Notes: a model not told the origin generated them from the letters alone. A DNA stretch of 64,000 bases from Bog-159 sp963818855 (GCA_963818855.1 CAWFUH010000002.1:310001-374000); one strand, 5' to 3'. Positions 33,018 to 42,859 are shown, counted from the first letter of the stretch. Program-made: numbers and translations.

Positions 33018-34169
33018 GTGAAAAAGTTCGATTTTATCTATTTCGATGCGGGAGGCGGGCATCGCAGCGCAGCCATGGCCCTCCAGCAAGTGATTGCGCA
33101 ACAAGGCCGGCCATGGGAAATTCGCATGGTGAACCTGCAGGAACAGCTCGATAACCTGGATGTTTTTCGCCGCATCACTGGAATCCGCTTGCAAGACTAT
33201 TATAATCTGCTGCTGAAAAAGGGCTGGACACTGGGCTCGGGCGAGCTGTTGAAGGGACTACATATTATCATCCGTTTGTTTCAGCCCGCGCTGGTGCGCA
33301 TGTTAAGCGATTTCTGGCGGGCGGGCCGTCCGGATATGGTCGTGTCGTTGATCCCGAATTTCAATCGCGCCCTGAAGCTCAGCCTGGAGGCCGCGTTGCC
33401 GGGCACACCATTGGTGACCATTCTTACCGACATCGCCGATTACCCGCCGCACTTTTGGATCGAACGGCAACAGCAGCACCTGATTTGCGGGTCGGATCGA
33501 GCGGTCGCCCAGGCCCGCGAATTGGGGTACGAGACGAGTCGCATCTGGCGCGCTTCGGGCATGATCCTGAACCCGAGCTTTTATAATCCGATTAGAGCCG
33601 ATCGCGGCGCGGAGAGGCAGCGTATCGGACTGGACCCGCAACTGCCGGTTGGACTCGTGCTCTTCGGCGGCGAGGGTTCGGCGGTGATGGTCGAAATCGT
33701 GCGCCGCCTCGCTGCCGCGGCACGGCCAATGCAATTGATCCTGATCTGCGGCCGGAACGAGAAATTGGCGGGCCAACTGCGCGCGATGCCCGCTCGCATC
33801 CCGATCTTCGTGGAAGGCTTCACCCGTGAAGTACCCTATTACATGCATCTCTCGGACTTCTTTATTGGCAAGCCGGGGCCGGGCAGCCTCAGCGAGGCCG
33901 TGGCCATGAACCTGCCCGTGATTGTGGAGCGAAACGCCTGGAACCTGCCGCAGGAGCGGTATAACTGCGATTGGGTACGGGAGCAGGACATCGGCTTGGT
34001 GTTGCGCAACTTCCGCGGCATCGCCGGTGCGGTCGATAAGTTGCTGGAGCCGGCCAACTACGCCCGCATGCGCGCGAATGCCGCTACGCTGACGAATCGC
34101 GCGGTATTCGAGATCCCGAATATGTTGGAGGCGATCCTGGCGCAAGACTGCGCAATTTCAAAAGTCTGA
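33018..34169 (+). CDS. MGDG-synthase-like glycosyltransferase (GT28 type)
   Basis: 383 aa GT-B glycosyltransferase. The N-terminal acceptor domain has DAGGGHRSAA, the signature of monogalactosyl/monoglucosyl diacylglycerol synthases; the C-terminal donor domain has VLFGGEGSAVMVE and FIGKPGPGSLSEAVAMNLPVI in successive stretches. Transfers a sugar from UDP-sugar to a lipid acceptor at the inner face of the membrane. GTG start without a clear ribosome site. The PAP2 phosphatase gene is divergent 72 nt away. Confidence 0.85.
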   Translation: MKKFDFIYFDAGGGHRSAAMALQQVIAQQGRPWEIRMVNLQEQLDNLDVFRRITGIRLQDYYNLLLKKGWTLGSGELLKGLHIIIRLFQPALVRMLSDFWRAGRPDMVVSLIPNFNRALKLSLEAALPGTPLVTILTDIADYPPHFWIERQQQHLICGSDRAVAQARELGYETSRIWRASGMILNPSFYNPIRADRGAERQRIGLDPQLPVGLVLFGGEGSAVMVEIVRRLAAAARPMQLILICGRNEKLAGQLRAMPARIPIFVEGFTREVPYYMHLSDFFIGKPGPGSLSEAVAMNLPVIVERNAWNLPQERYNCDWVREQDIGLVLRNFRGIAGAVDKLLEPANYARMRANAATLTNRAVFEIPNMLEAILAQDCAISKV

Positions 34170-34271
34170 GAGAAGCTGATTTTTCGCTGGGTCCATTGAA
34201 CGGAATGGTCGGAACATTGCTCTTGCGCCCATGTTGGGTCTCGTTCCCGTAGTGATGAAGCAGCAAATCTG

Positions 34272-35507
34272 ATGACGGCTGGCAACGTCCTCGACTTACA
34301 CGGCTCGAACCTCTCCGCCTGGCTTTCGCCCGTAATCGCAGTGGTTGCGCGAGATGTCTTTCCGGAAATCCGAGACCGTTCGACCGAACAATCGATTGTT
34401 CTATTGAAGAATACGGACGGACAGTTGCCGCTGTCCCCGCGCGTGAAGACTATCGCCGTAATCGGATCGCACGGCGATGTATGGTGTTCTCTCGGGCGGT
34501 GGCTCGGCGCAGGTCCATCGAATGGGCGGCAACGCGGTGCTCCGGCCCGCCGGTACGCCGTTCTTCGAAAGGGTGGTTTGGCATCGCTCCGCGCCGCTGA
34601 CCGCGATTCGCGCCAAAGCGCCACATGCCGATGTCGGTGCGCAGTACGACGCCGGAACGGATCCGGCCGCCGCGACGTCTGGCGAAAGCGTCCGACGTGG
34701 CCATCGTGTTCCTCAACAGCCTCCGAGTTAAGGCAGCGACCACCCGAGCCTATCGCTGCCGGACAACCAAGACGGGTTAGTGAATGCAGTGGCCGCTGCT
34801 AATCCGGATAGAGTCAGGTGCGCGAAACCGGCGGCGCGGTGACCATGCCATGGATCGGCCAGGTAAGCGCGGCTTGGAGATGCAGTATCCAGGCATTCGC
34901 GGGGCCGAAGCCTCGCTAACATCATCTTCGTAGACATGAATCCATCCGCCAAGCTGCCGTTGACCTTCGCCAGATCGGAAGCCGATCTTCCGCAGCCGCA
35001 GCTTACGAAACAGCCGCCTCGGGCGAGTGCCGCCGATCTGGTAGGGATTTTTCCCGATTTCAAGGACAGTACCAGAAAGTTCGATGTCACGTACGATGAG
35101 GGACTGAAGGTCGGCTACAAGTGGTATGACGCAGAGAAGAAGGAAATCCTTTATCCATTAGGTTTCGGACCGTCTTATACGACTTACAAACATTCGGGGC
35201 TGAAGGCCTTTAGTGGCAGTGTCGGCTTTCGTGTGGCGAACACCGGCGAGCGCGCCTGCGTGGAAATTGCCGAGGATGCCGCGCTGCCTCGCGGGGCAGG
35301 CGAGCCGATCAAGCGCTTGGTGGCATGGCAAAACGTGAAGCTGGCGCCGGGTGAAGTCGGCACAGGTGACATTACATCTCGATGCGCAGTATCTTTCGGT
35401 TTTCCATGCCGAGAAAAATGCGTGGGAAAGGGTTCCCGGCGAGTATGTGATTCAAGCCGGCGCTTCATTGCGCGACTTGCCCCTGCGGGCCTCATGCATC
35501 TCGACTG
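34272..35507 (+). pseudogene. Decayed GH3 beta-glucosidase, C-terminal two-thirds
   Basis: Family motifs appear in several frames: STEQSIVLLKNTDGQLPL and KTIAVIGSHGDV (frame from 34272), then VLSGGGSAQVHRMGGNAV in another frame (~34490), LSLPDNQDGLVNAVAAANP (~34750-34807), GGAVTMPWIGQVSAAW (~34830), and NPSAKLPLTFARSEADL ... YPLGFGPSYTTY plus the fibronectin-like domain (34936 on), with a last shift near 35370. The N-terminal barrel with the catalytic Asp is missing. At least four frame changes mean the gene is dead. Neighbours are unrelated. Confidence 0.85.
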
Positions 35508-35637
35508 AACTCACGAATCGGATTCGTCGCGCTCGGGCGCCTCCATCACCCGGTTGACGAACTGCACCCTCACGGAACAATTCCCCTAACAGACGCGGAG
35601 AGATTTTCGCCGGCCTGGCCACTAATCTTGCTGTTCT

Positions 35638-36258
35638 ATGCGTAAATCTCTGCCATCCACGGTGGCTGTTACTGCCCCAAGAAGGCGCTTAGCGGCGCCA
35701 GCCCAATCTCGACCGGTCCCGGCCGAATCGATTGAACAAAGAATCTACGTAATCCGCGGCCAGAAGGTCATGCTCGATTCCGACCTGGCCGCTTTGTATC
35801 GTGTGCCCACCTTCCGCCTGAACGAAGCGGTCAAGCGCAATCTCGACCGCTTCCCCAAAGACTTCATGTTTCAACTCGCCAAGAAAGAAACCGCATCTTT
35901 GACATCGCAAATTGCGATGTCAAACAGAGGCCGCGGCGGACGGCGCACTTTTCCCTATGCCTTCACCGAACACGGTATCGCGATGCTCTCGTCTGTTTTG
36001 AACAGTGAGCGCGCCGTGCAGATGAACATCTTGATCATCCGGGCATTCGTTAAACTGCGGGAAGCGCTGGCCGCGCATCGTGATCTGGCGCGGAAAATCG
36101 AACGCCTGGAACTCACCCAGAAGGACCAGGCGCACGCCCTCACATTTGTGATCGAAGAGATTCAGAATCTCGACAAGAAGGTGAGCCAGGAATTCAGGAG
36201 TCTGACCGCCCCGCCCCGCCGCAAGCGGCGCATCGGCTTCATCACCGGACCGCGATAG
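35638..36258 (+). CDS. ORF6N domain DNA-binding protein
   Basis: 206 aa. After a basic, low-complexity N-terminus comes the ORF6N domain: EQRIYVIRGQKVMLDSDLAALY, in which the residues up to DLAALY are diagnostic, then TFRLNEAVKRNLDRFPKDFMF and FTEHGIAMLSSVLNS; the C-terminal part is a coiled coil (HRDLARKIERLELTQKDQ) and ends RKRRIGF. ORF6N proteins are phage-derived or phage-related DNA-binding proteins scattered through bacterial chromosomes; function usually unknown. Its stop is 4 nt before comEC, which suggests co-transcription by chance insertion. Confidence 0.85.
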   Translation: MRKSLPSTVAVTAPRRRLAAPAQSRPVPAESIEQRIYVIRGQKVMLDSDLAALYRVPTFRLNEAVKRNLDRFPKDFMFQLAKKETASLTSQIAMSNRGRGGRRTFPYAFTEHGIAMLSSVLNSERAVQMNILIIRAFVKLREALAAHRDLARKIERLELTQKDQAHALTFVIEEIQNLDKKVSQEFRSLTAPPRRKRRIGFITGPR

Positions 36259-36262
36259 CGCC

Positions 36263-38806
36263 ATGCAACACCCGCTGCTCCCGCCGCTGGCCGCTCTCGC
36301 GACGGGCATTTTTGTCTCCCGATTGGCCAGTTTTGGGATTACCGAGTTGCTCACCGTGATCGCGGCATTCGCAATCCTGTGCGCGATATCGCTCTGGCGA
36401 CGGGCGCGCGTGTTGGCTGGCGCCTGCTGCTTGTTCGGTTTCGTATTTGCAGGCTCGCTGGTGGACCTGGCGCGCCGCCCTGCTCCCCGTCCCGAGTTGG
36501 ACGCAGAAGGCCGCGAGCCAGTGATCCTGAGCGGCTGTGTGATCCGCCCGCCCGCGCTGTCGGCGGACCGCGAGCGGTTCGTGGTGGAACTGGAGCCGGG
36601 CGCGCGCGTACAGGTCACTGCCTACGCGGTGGAAGGCCAGGCGCCGCCCGTCTTGCACTACGGCCAGCTCGTGGAGTTTGAGGCGCGCGTGCGGCGCCCG
36701 CGTAATTTCGGCAATCCCGGCGCGTTCGACAATGCGCGCTATCTAGCGCGCCGCAGCATTTATTGGACCGCCTCCATGAGCACGGGCGCCGAAGTCACCG
36801 TTTTACCAGGCCAGTGCGGATCGCGCTTCGAAGCCGGCATCATGGGCCTGCGCGTTACAGCTCTCGATCGGCTGGCGCATCTCTACCGGGGCAGGCCGTA
36901 CGAGAGCGGCATGATGCAGGCCGTCATGATCGGCGAGACTTACCAGGTCGAGCGCGTCTGGACCGAGCAGTTCCGCAACACCGGCACCTATCACGCGCTG
37001 GTGATCTCGGGCACGCACACCGCGGTGCTGGCGGCGTTCCTGATGGTGGTGCTGCGGCTCTGCTTCGTGCGGCGCGAGCCTGCCCTGTTCATCACCGCGG
37101 CGCTGCTGTGGCTGTATGCCTTGGTCACTGGCTTTGGATCGCCGTGTGTACGCTGCGCTGCCGGGTTCACCATATTCGCGATCGCCACCTACTTCGCGCG
37201 CGAGCGGCGCATCTTGAATATTCTCGCGGCCGTGGCCATCGGATTCCTGCTGCTCGATCCCGAGCAGATGTTCGAGGCCAGCTTTCAGCTTACCTTCCTG
37301 GCCGTGGGCTTCATCGGTGCGTTTGCCACGCCTCTACTGGAACGAACCTCGTATCCGCGTGCCCGCGCGCTGGCCGATCTGCCGGACACCGGCCGCGACA
37401 TGCACATCGCGCCCGCGGCCGCCCAGTTCCGCGTGGAGATGCGGCTGCTGGCCGAAACCCTGCGGCATTGGACCCGGCTGCCGGAGCGCGCCAGTTGCCT
37501 GGCAGTCAGTATCCCGGCGCGCGTGCTGCTGTACGCATTCCAGCTAGCGGTCGTATCGGCCATCGTGCAAGTGGGGCTGGCGCTGCCGATGGTGGCGTAC
37601 TTTCATCGCATTGGATTCTCGGGCGTATCTGCCAATGTGATCGTGGTGCCGCTGATGTGCGCCGTAATTCCGGTGGGCTTTATCGCTATTTTCACCGGCT
37701 GGACATGGGTCGCCAAAGCGGCCGGATGGCTGCTGGCAGCATCGCACGTCGCGGTCGATTGGCATATGCACCTGGAACCCAACTGGCGTATTCCGGACCC
37801 GCCGCTATGGCTGGGTATCGCGATCTGTGCAGCGTTCCTGGTCGTGGCGCTGGCGAAACGCGCCGGCCGGGCCGCGTTCACTGTGGCCGCGGGTTCCCTG
37901 GCGGTACTGCTGGCACTGCTGATTTGGCATCCCTTCCCGCCCGAAATCAAGCCCCGCGAACTGGAGATGACCGTCGTCGATGTGGGACAAGGCGACAGCA
38001 TCCTGCTCACGTTCCCGGATGGCAGGCTGATGATGGTGGATGGCGGTGGCATTCCTACCTTTGGCCGGCACGCGCCCGCCCAGATGAACATCGGCGAGGA
38101 CGTGGTATCGCCCTACTTGTGGAACCGGTCCATCAAACGCATCGACGTGATGGCGTGTACGCACGCGCATGCGGACCATATCGGCGGCTTGCCGGCGCTG
38201 CTCGAAAATTTTCACGCCCGGGAATTGTGGACTGGAGCGAACTCGGAGAACCCTGCGTGGTGCGCCTTGCGGGACCAGGCGCAGCGCGATGGCGTACGAA
38301 TTGTGCCGCTCTATCGCGGCCAGTCGTTCAACTACGGCGGCGCCCGGCTGGAAGTGCTGGCTCCCTCCCGGGACTACGAACCGAAAGACGCGCCGCACAA
38401 CAACGATTCACTGGCATTCCGCGTCAGCTTCGGACGGCATTCATTCCTGCTGAGCGGAGATATCGAGCGGCAGATCGAAGCCGAGTTGGTCGCCGAGGGT
38501 TTGATCGCCCACACGGACGTGGTCAAGGTGCCGCATCACGGCAGCCACACATCCAGTACCGCCGCGTTTCTGGATCTGCTGCACCCGGCGTTCGCGGTCA
38601 TCTCCGCGGGTTTTGAAAACTCCTACGGGCACCCGCACGCCGACGTACTGGAGCGTTACGAAGAGCGGCAGGCATGTGTGCTGCGTACCGACCTGGATGG
38701 TTACGTCACGGTGCGCACCGACGGCCGGCGGCTACACATGGATATGGGCCGCTGGTCGGGCGATTTGGGCAGCGCCGATGGCGCACTTCTTCCGCGCGAG
38801 TTCTGA
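36263..38806 (+). CDS. comEC: ComEC/Rec2 DNA uptake channel
   Basis: 847 aa competence protein moving single-stranded DNA across the inner membrane. N-terminal membrane segments and OB-fold (DUF4131, residues ~1-190), the Competence domain with many helices (~220-560, motif TYHALVISGTHTAVLAAF region), and a C-terminal metallo-beta-lactamase domain with VDVGQGDSILL, the metal-site motif THAHADHIGG, LSGDIE and VPHHGSHTSS, likely degrading the non-transported strand. All three domains are intact. Other competence genes are not in the window. Confidence 0.92.
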   Translation: MQHPLLPPLAALATGIFVSRLASFGITELLTVIAAFAILCAISLWRRARVLAGACCLFGFVFAGSLVDLARRPAPRPELDAEGREPVILSGCVIRPPALSADRERFVVELEPGARVQVTAYAVEGQAPPVLHYGQLVEFEARVRRPRNFGNPGAFDNARYLARRSIYWTASMSTGAEVTVLPGQCGSRFEAGIMGLRVTALDRLAHLYRGRPYESGMMQAVMIGETYQVERVWTEQFRNTGTYHALVISGTHTAVLAAFLMVVLRLCFVRREPALFITAALLWLYALVTGFGSPCVRCAAGFTIFAIATYFARERRILNILAAVAIGFLLLDPEQMFEASFQLTFLAVGFIGAFATPLLERTSYPRARALADLPDTGRDMHIAPAAAQFRVEMRLLAETLRHWTRLPERASCLAVSIPARVLLYAFQLAVVSAIVQVGLALPMVAYFHRIGFSGVSANVIVVPLMCAVIPVGFIAIFTGWTWVAKAAGWLLAASHVAVDWHMHLEPNWRIPDPPLWLGIAICAAFLVVALAKRAGRAAFTVAAGSLAVLLALLIWHPFPPEIKPRELEMTVVDVGQGDSILLTFPDGRLMMVDGGGIPTFGRHAPAQMNIGEDVVSPYLWNRSIKRIDVMACTHAHADHIGGLPALLENFHARELWTGANSENPAWCALRDQAQRDGVRIVPLYRGQSFNYGGARLEVLAPSRDYEPKDAPHNNDSLAFRVSFGRHSFLLSGDIERQIEAELVAEGLIAHTDVVKVPHHGSHTSSTAAFLDLLHPAFAVISAGFENSYGHPHADVLERYEERQACVLRTDLDGYVTVRTDGRRLHMDMGRWSGDLGSADGALLPREF

Positions 38807-38830
38807 GCGGCGCCCAGGTTGACTCCGGGC

Positions 38831-39928
38831 TTAATCCGATTCCGGCTCCGTCTCTTCCACCAACTGCGATACGTGAATCTTATAGATTGCCGGCTTGCCA
38901 TCCCGGTCGCTCGAAAAAAAGATCTGCTGGCTGTCGGCCGAAAAGATCGGCGCCACCATCGCCGGATTGCTGGCGTGGTGCTCGCACAGCGTAAGCTCAC
39001 GGCGCGTCAGACGCAGCAGAATCAGGATGTAGGGCGCGCCGCGGTTCTGGCTGGCGCCCACGAAGACCGAGGTATTCGTATTGCATCCGAAGTGGGCAAA
39101 CTGGCTCGTGCGCGCCACCAGCTTGTCGGTATTCTGGTCCGGGGAACATTCGCGGACAGTGTGCAGCTGCGCTCGATCCTCCGGGTAGCTCAGATACAAT
39201 ACGGTGTGCCCATCCGGCGACCAGCGCGCCGGGCCGATGCGCCCATCCCCCAGCGGCAGCTTGCGGTTTTGCGTGCCATCCGAGTTGACCAGCCACAGCG
39301 CATCGTCCGCCTGCCGGTACAGGATCTGCGCACGCTTGGGACGCGCCTGCGGGTGAGACAGAACGAACTGAGTTTCCGTAACCGTGCGCGCGCCTCCTTT
39401 TTGCAGGCCGATAACCCTCAGACGCGATGCGCCATCCCGGCTTTCGCCCATCAGTGCCGTGCCGTCATCCGCTACGCTCGATCCGGGACAACGCTCCCAG
39501 CCCTCGGCCACCTCATAGATCCGCCGCGTGCGCAGATTGCCCATCGTCATCTGATGCAGCGCTGGACCATCGAAGTAGCAGAGGCTGTGTTCGTCCGGCA
39601 GCATCGCGATCGAGGATGCGTCCAGCCGTGCGGCATCGGTCAATTGGTGCGATTCGCCGCTATGCAGGTCCATGCGGCAGGCTTGCGGCGCGCCGGCGGC
39701 GTCATTCGCGTATATCAGGAATCCACCATGCCGTGCGATGGTCCGGTTGTAATAAGCCGGAAGCCATGAGGAGTGCGCGGGATCGGTGAGCCGCAGCACT
39801 TCAAATTCGGTCGTGGGGTCGGAGTAGCGATGCCAGGAAGGCGGCAGCAGCGTGCCCTTCTGCTCGGCAAACGCCAGGGGGGCCAGGCTGGAAGCCAGAA
39901 AAGCGCGTCGCGTCGGCACAGCCCCCAT
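38831..39928 (-). CDS. Exported oligogalacturonate-lyase-like beta-propeller
   Basis: 365 aa. Tat-like signal (TRRAFLASSLAPLAFA), then a TolB/WD40-type propeller: EFEVLRLTDPAHSSWLPAYY, WSPDGHTVLYLSYPED and PIFSADSQQIFFSSDRDGKP. The layout (SWLPAYYNRTIARHGGFLIY) resembles the PL22 oligogalacturonate lyase fold, but conservation of its Mn-binding His cluster is not clear, so lyase activity is uncertain. TACGAT lies 6 nt before the ATG: leaderless start likely. Downstream of the DUF3500 gene on the same strand. Confidence 0.65.
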   Translation of the reverse strand: MGAVPTRRAFLASSLAPLAFAEQKGTLLPPSWHRYSDPTTEFEVLRLTDPAHSSWLPAYYNRTIARHGGFLIYANDAAGAPQACRMDLHSGESHQLTDAARLDASSIAMLPDEHSLCYFDGPALHQMTMGNLRTRRIYEVAEGWERCPGSSVADDGTALMGESRDGASRLRVIGLQKGGARTVTETQFVLSHPQARPKRAQILYRQADDALWLVNSDGTQNRKLPLGDGRIGPARWSPDGHTVLYLSYPEDRAQLHTVRECSPDQNTDKLVARTSQFAHFGCNTNTSVFVGASQNRGAPYILILLRLTRRELTLCEHHASNPAMVAPIFSADSQQIFFSSDRDGKPAIYKIHVSQLVEETEPESD

Positions 39929-39934
39929 AAGAAA

Positions 39935-39940
39935 ATCGTA
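39935..39940 (-). promoter_or_regulatory. -10 hexamer of a likely leaderless transcript
   Basis: TACGAT on the minus strand ends 6 nt before the ATG at 39928. Immediately upstream lies a perfect 12-bp palindrome AGGCGGCCGCCT (39945-39956) that could be an operator. Confidence 0.4.
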
Positions 39941-39958
39941 GCAGAGGCGGCCGCCTGT

Positions 39959-40981
39959 TTATTGATGGCTGGTTTGGTAGTGTAGCTTCAGCAGATCCTC
40001 GCCAAAGTCCCCGTTGAAGTCCCGCCACACCGAATGGATATGGTTCGCGTTATTCTGCGTGTCGTCGTACTCGATCAGGAACGACGCCGTCTGCACTCGA
40101 TAGTAATGCGGGTCGCCCTTCTCGGTACCGCCGGCCCAAGCGAAGTAGATGTCTTTGCCCGCCTTCCGGATTTGCTCTTCGCGGGCTTCCGCGATCTGGT
40201 CCGGCATGTTGCGCGCATATTCTTCGAGCAACGCCATCAGCAGGTCGAACTGCTTGGCGTTCATCTGCGAAGCCATCAATCCGGATGGCTGGCCCTTCAG
40301 CGCAGCTTTGCGGCTGTCGAACGTTATGATGTCTTTGTACGCGTTCGGATCGACAATCGCGATCTTGCGCTGCCCGGCATCCAGCGACTGAATGACGGCC
40401 CGGCCAAGATCCTCCTCGGCGCCTAACGCGCGCAGTCCCTTGCGCGGGCCCTCTCGTACCTCCGCCGGATTGGCGCCGAAGAAACTGGGCGCGCCCGCTA
40501 CATGGCCGCCGGCTACCGTGTAGTTCTGGCTCAGATGATGGCCCTCGACACGATATCCCCAGGTTCCGTCTGCGGACGGTGTGCCGAATATGGATACGTA
40601 GTATTTCTCGGGATCGCGTTCCGGACCCGTGCCATGCTCCATTACGCGCAGCACGTCTTCCAGACTCATGATGGTTTCGGCCTTGAAGTAGCCTTGCTGG
40701 CTGAGTCCGGCGGAGAGTAGAGCCGTGGCCAAATGCTTCTGTGCAGACGTCATTTCGCGCAACGCCAGTCCCTTGCGCTCGATGGGCACAAAATGCCAGT
40801 TCTGGCGTTCATCCACGGTGAATTCGAAGGTAGCCTTGGCGCGTTGTTCGGGCGTGAGAGAAGCCAGAAAGCGATTGGCCGCTTCGGCCATCAAAGACGA
40901 GGAGTTCAATCGGTGGTAAGCCGAAGTCAGCAACATGACGCTAAGAGCCGCTGCACCGAGGCGAAAACAGAGAGACTTCAT
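39959..40981 (-). CDS. DUF3500 domain exported protein
   Basis: 340 aa with a signal peptide (LGAAALSVMLLTSAYH). DUF3500 hallmarks: FLASLTPEQRAKATFEF, RKGLALREMTSAQKHLA, PEKYYVSIFG, WGYRVEGHHLSQNYTV, and NHIHSVWRDFNGDFGEDLL at the end. The conserved His and Asp residues suggest a metal-dependent or catalytic protein, but no activity is established. GGAGG, 5 nt before the ATG at 40981, fixes the start. Upstream of the propeller gene on the same strand with a 30-nt gap. Confidence 0.75.
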   Translation of the reverse strand: MKSLCFRLGAAALSVMLLTSAYHRLNSSSLMAEAANRFLASLTPEQRAKATFEFTVDERQNWHFVPIERKGLALREMTSAQKHLATALLSAGLSQQGYFKAETIMSLEDVLRVMEHGTGPERDPEKYYVSIFGTPSADGTWGYRVEGHHLSQNYTVAGGHVAGAPSFFGANPAEVREGPRKGLRALGAEEDLGRAVIQSLDAGQRKIAIVDPNAYKDIITFDSRKAALKGQPSGLMASQMNAKQFDLLMALLEEYARNMPDQIAEAREEQIRKAGKDIYFAWAGGTEKGDPHYYRVQTASFLIEYDDTQNNANHIHSVWRDFNGDFGEDLLKLHYQTSHQ

Positions 40982-41009
40982 GGGCACCTCCGCGGCAGCC
41001 GTGCCGCCA

Positions 41010-41888
41010 TCAGAAGGGAAAATCCTTTTTGACCATCTGCACCACTCCGGCCCGCGCCAGATACGTGTGGGGATTCACCGGAGCGCCGCCGATACGAACT
41101 TCGTAATGCAGATGCGGGGCCGTCACGCGGCCAGTGCTGCCCACCGCGCCCACCTGATCGCCGCGCCGCACTTCCTGACCTTCCACCACGCTGAAGCGGG
41201 ATAGGTGCGCGTAGTAAGTTTCATAGCCGCCGCCATGATTCACAATTACCAGTTGGCCGTAGCCGCTGTACCAGGCCGCGAAGGATACGATACCGTCGGC
41301 TGTGGCGCGCACGGGTGTGCCGGTAGGCGCCGAAATGTCCACGCCCGTATGCATGGCGCCTTCACCGGAGAACGGATCGGTGCGCTCGCCGAAGCCGCCC
41401 ATCAGGCGGCCTTCCACCGGCCAGATGCTGGGCTGCACGTTGGTATGGAAGCGGCGCACGAAGCTGTTTTCAGAGCCGTGGTAGCTGCGCAATACGCGGT
41501 AGGCCGCCACCGAGTCGGAGAACGTGGGGAGCAAACGGCCTTCTTCCGCAATGCCGGCAGGGCCTTCCAATTTCTGCTTGATGCCGTAAGCGATCGAAAC
41601 TTCGTTGGCGAACATCTCCAGGCTGGCCATCTGCTGGTTGGTCTGGTTGGTCACCTTCTGTAGCTTTTGGTAGCGCGCGCGCAGCGCATCCACCTCACTG
41701 CGCAGTGCGTTGTAGTTGGCCACTTTCCAGGCCATTCGCGCATAACTCGAGATGAAGCCGAATATCGAAAAACAGCCCAGAAGCGCCAGGGCCATCACCG
41801 CGTAGACCACGGTTAACGGAACGCGGATGCGGCGCAGCTTGCCGCGGAGGGAATGGGCCAACACCAAAATAAAATAATTCTGCTGCAT
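41010..41888 (-). CDS. M23 family peptidoglycan endopeptidase
   Basis: 292 aa: a cytoplasmic basic stretch (RGKLRRIRVPL), one membrane helix (residues ~25-48), a coiled coil (NALRSEVDALRARYQKLQKV) and a LytM/M23 zinc domain with HTGVD and HLHYE ligands in the usual order (ERTDPFSGEGAMHTGVDISA region). Cleaves peptide cross-links of peptidoglycan or, like related proteins, activates amidases. ATG at 41888 chosen over a TTG nine codons upstream. Divergent from the polysaccharide ABC permease. Confidence 0.85.
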   Translation of the reverse strand: MQQNYFILVLAHSLRGKLRRIRVPLTVVYAVMALALLGCFSIFGFISSYARMAWKVANYNALRSEVDALRARYQKLQKVTNQTNQQMASLEMFANEVSIAYGIKQKLEGPAGIAEEGRLLPTFSDSVAAYRVLRSYHGSENSFVRRFHTNVQPSIWPVEGRLMGGFGERTDPFSGEGAMHTGVDISAPTGTPVRATADGIVSFAAWYSGYGQLVIVNHGGGYETYYAHLSRFSVVEGQEVRRGDQVGAVGSTGRVTAPHLHYEVRIGGAPVNPHTYLARAGVVQMVKKDFPF

Positions 41889-42046
41889 AGTCTTCTCAGC
41901 CGAACCTGGTCTCAAACAGCTTTTGCCGGGTCCGGAGGGCTATTGCGATTGGCGAATTAGTGACTGTAACAGGACCTACGCATCCGTGTCAAGCGCATGT
42001 TTTGCTTGCAAGTTATTGAAAAAATTGGTAGTGTTGCGGTTGAGCC

Positions 42047-42859
42047 ATGTCTTTTCGGTTTCCGGGTGCTCGTTTTCTCCGAAATCTGGTAGAGAGGCGC
42101 AGCCTGCTGTTCCAACTCGTGCGGCGCGATTTCGAGCAACGCTTCGTGGGATCGGCAGTCGGCTGGATATGGGGCATCATCCATCCCCTGGTGCTGCTGG
42201 CGAGTTGGACCTTCGTGTTCAGCATCTGTCTGCATCAGAAAATGCCGGCCGGCGAAGTGACTGGAAACTACCCGCTGTTTCTCTTCGCGGGTATGCTGCC
42301 GTGGCTGTTGTTCAGTGAAACGGTGCAGCGCTCGACATCGAGTCTGCTGGATCAGGCCAACCTGATCACAAAGACCGTGTTCCCGGCCGAGATCGTGCCG
42401 GTTTCGATTTTCCTCTCCTCCCTTGTGAGCCACCTGATTGCGCTCGGACTGGCAGTGGCCGCGGTGGGCATCTGGCTGAATCACATCGGCCCCGGCCTGA
42501 TGTTACTGCCGCTGTACATGCTGCTGCTGGGCATGTTCGCCGTGGGTCTCGGCTGGATCCTGGCGAGCCTGCAAGTGTACCTGCGGGATACGGCTCAAGT
42601 GTTGACTGTGATCCTGACGTTCTGGTTCTGGCTGACACCCATTTTTATCACCGAACAGCAGTTTCCGTCGCGATTGCGCTTTCTGCTGGCGGGCAATCCG
42701 CTCGCGTACCTGGTGCGGGCGTATCGCGAGTTGCTGCTATCGGCGCGATGGCCGGGGCCGGACGAAATAGGAATCATGGCGGTGTTCGCGATGGCGATGT
42801 TCCTGGTGGGCGGGCTGTTCTTCCGGCATATGAAGCGCGGTTTCGCGGACGTACTGTAG
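42047..42859 (+). CDS. Polysaccharide/O-antigen ABC exporter permease (Wzm/TagG-like)
   Basis: 270 aa, six membrane helices; ABC-2 type. The N-terminal amphipathic DFEQRFVGSAVGWIWGIIHP and the late FWFWLTPIFI and NPLAYLVRAYRELLL are typical of O-antigen and teichoic acid exporters. It should work with a Wzt-type ATPase, but none follows: the gene ends head-on with an unrelated ABC-2 pair on the other strand. Either the ATPase is elsewhere or this locus is truncated. galE, galU and the glycosyltransferase could feed the same envelope polysaccharide. Confidence 0.85.
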   Translation: MSFRFPGARFLRNLVERRSLLFQLVRRDFEQRFVGSAVGWIWGIIHPLVLLASWTFVFSICLHQKMPAGEVTGNYPLFLFAGMLPWLLFSETVQRSTSSLLDQANLITKTVFPAEIVPVSIFLSSLVSHLIALGLAVAAVGIWLNHIGPGLMLLPLYMLLLGMFAVGLGWILASLQVYLRDTAQVLTVILTFWFWLTPIFITEQQFPSRLRFLLAGNPLAYLVRAYRELLLSARWPGPDEIGIMAVFAMAMFLVGGLFFRHMKRGFADVL

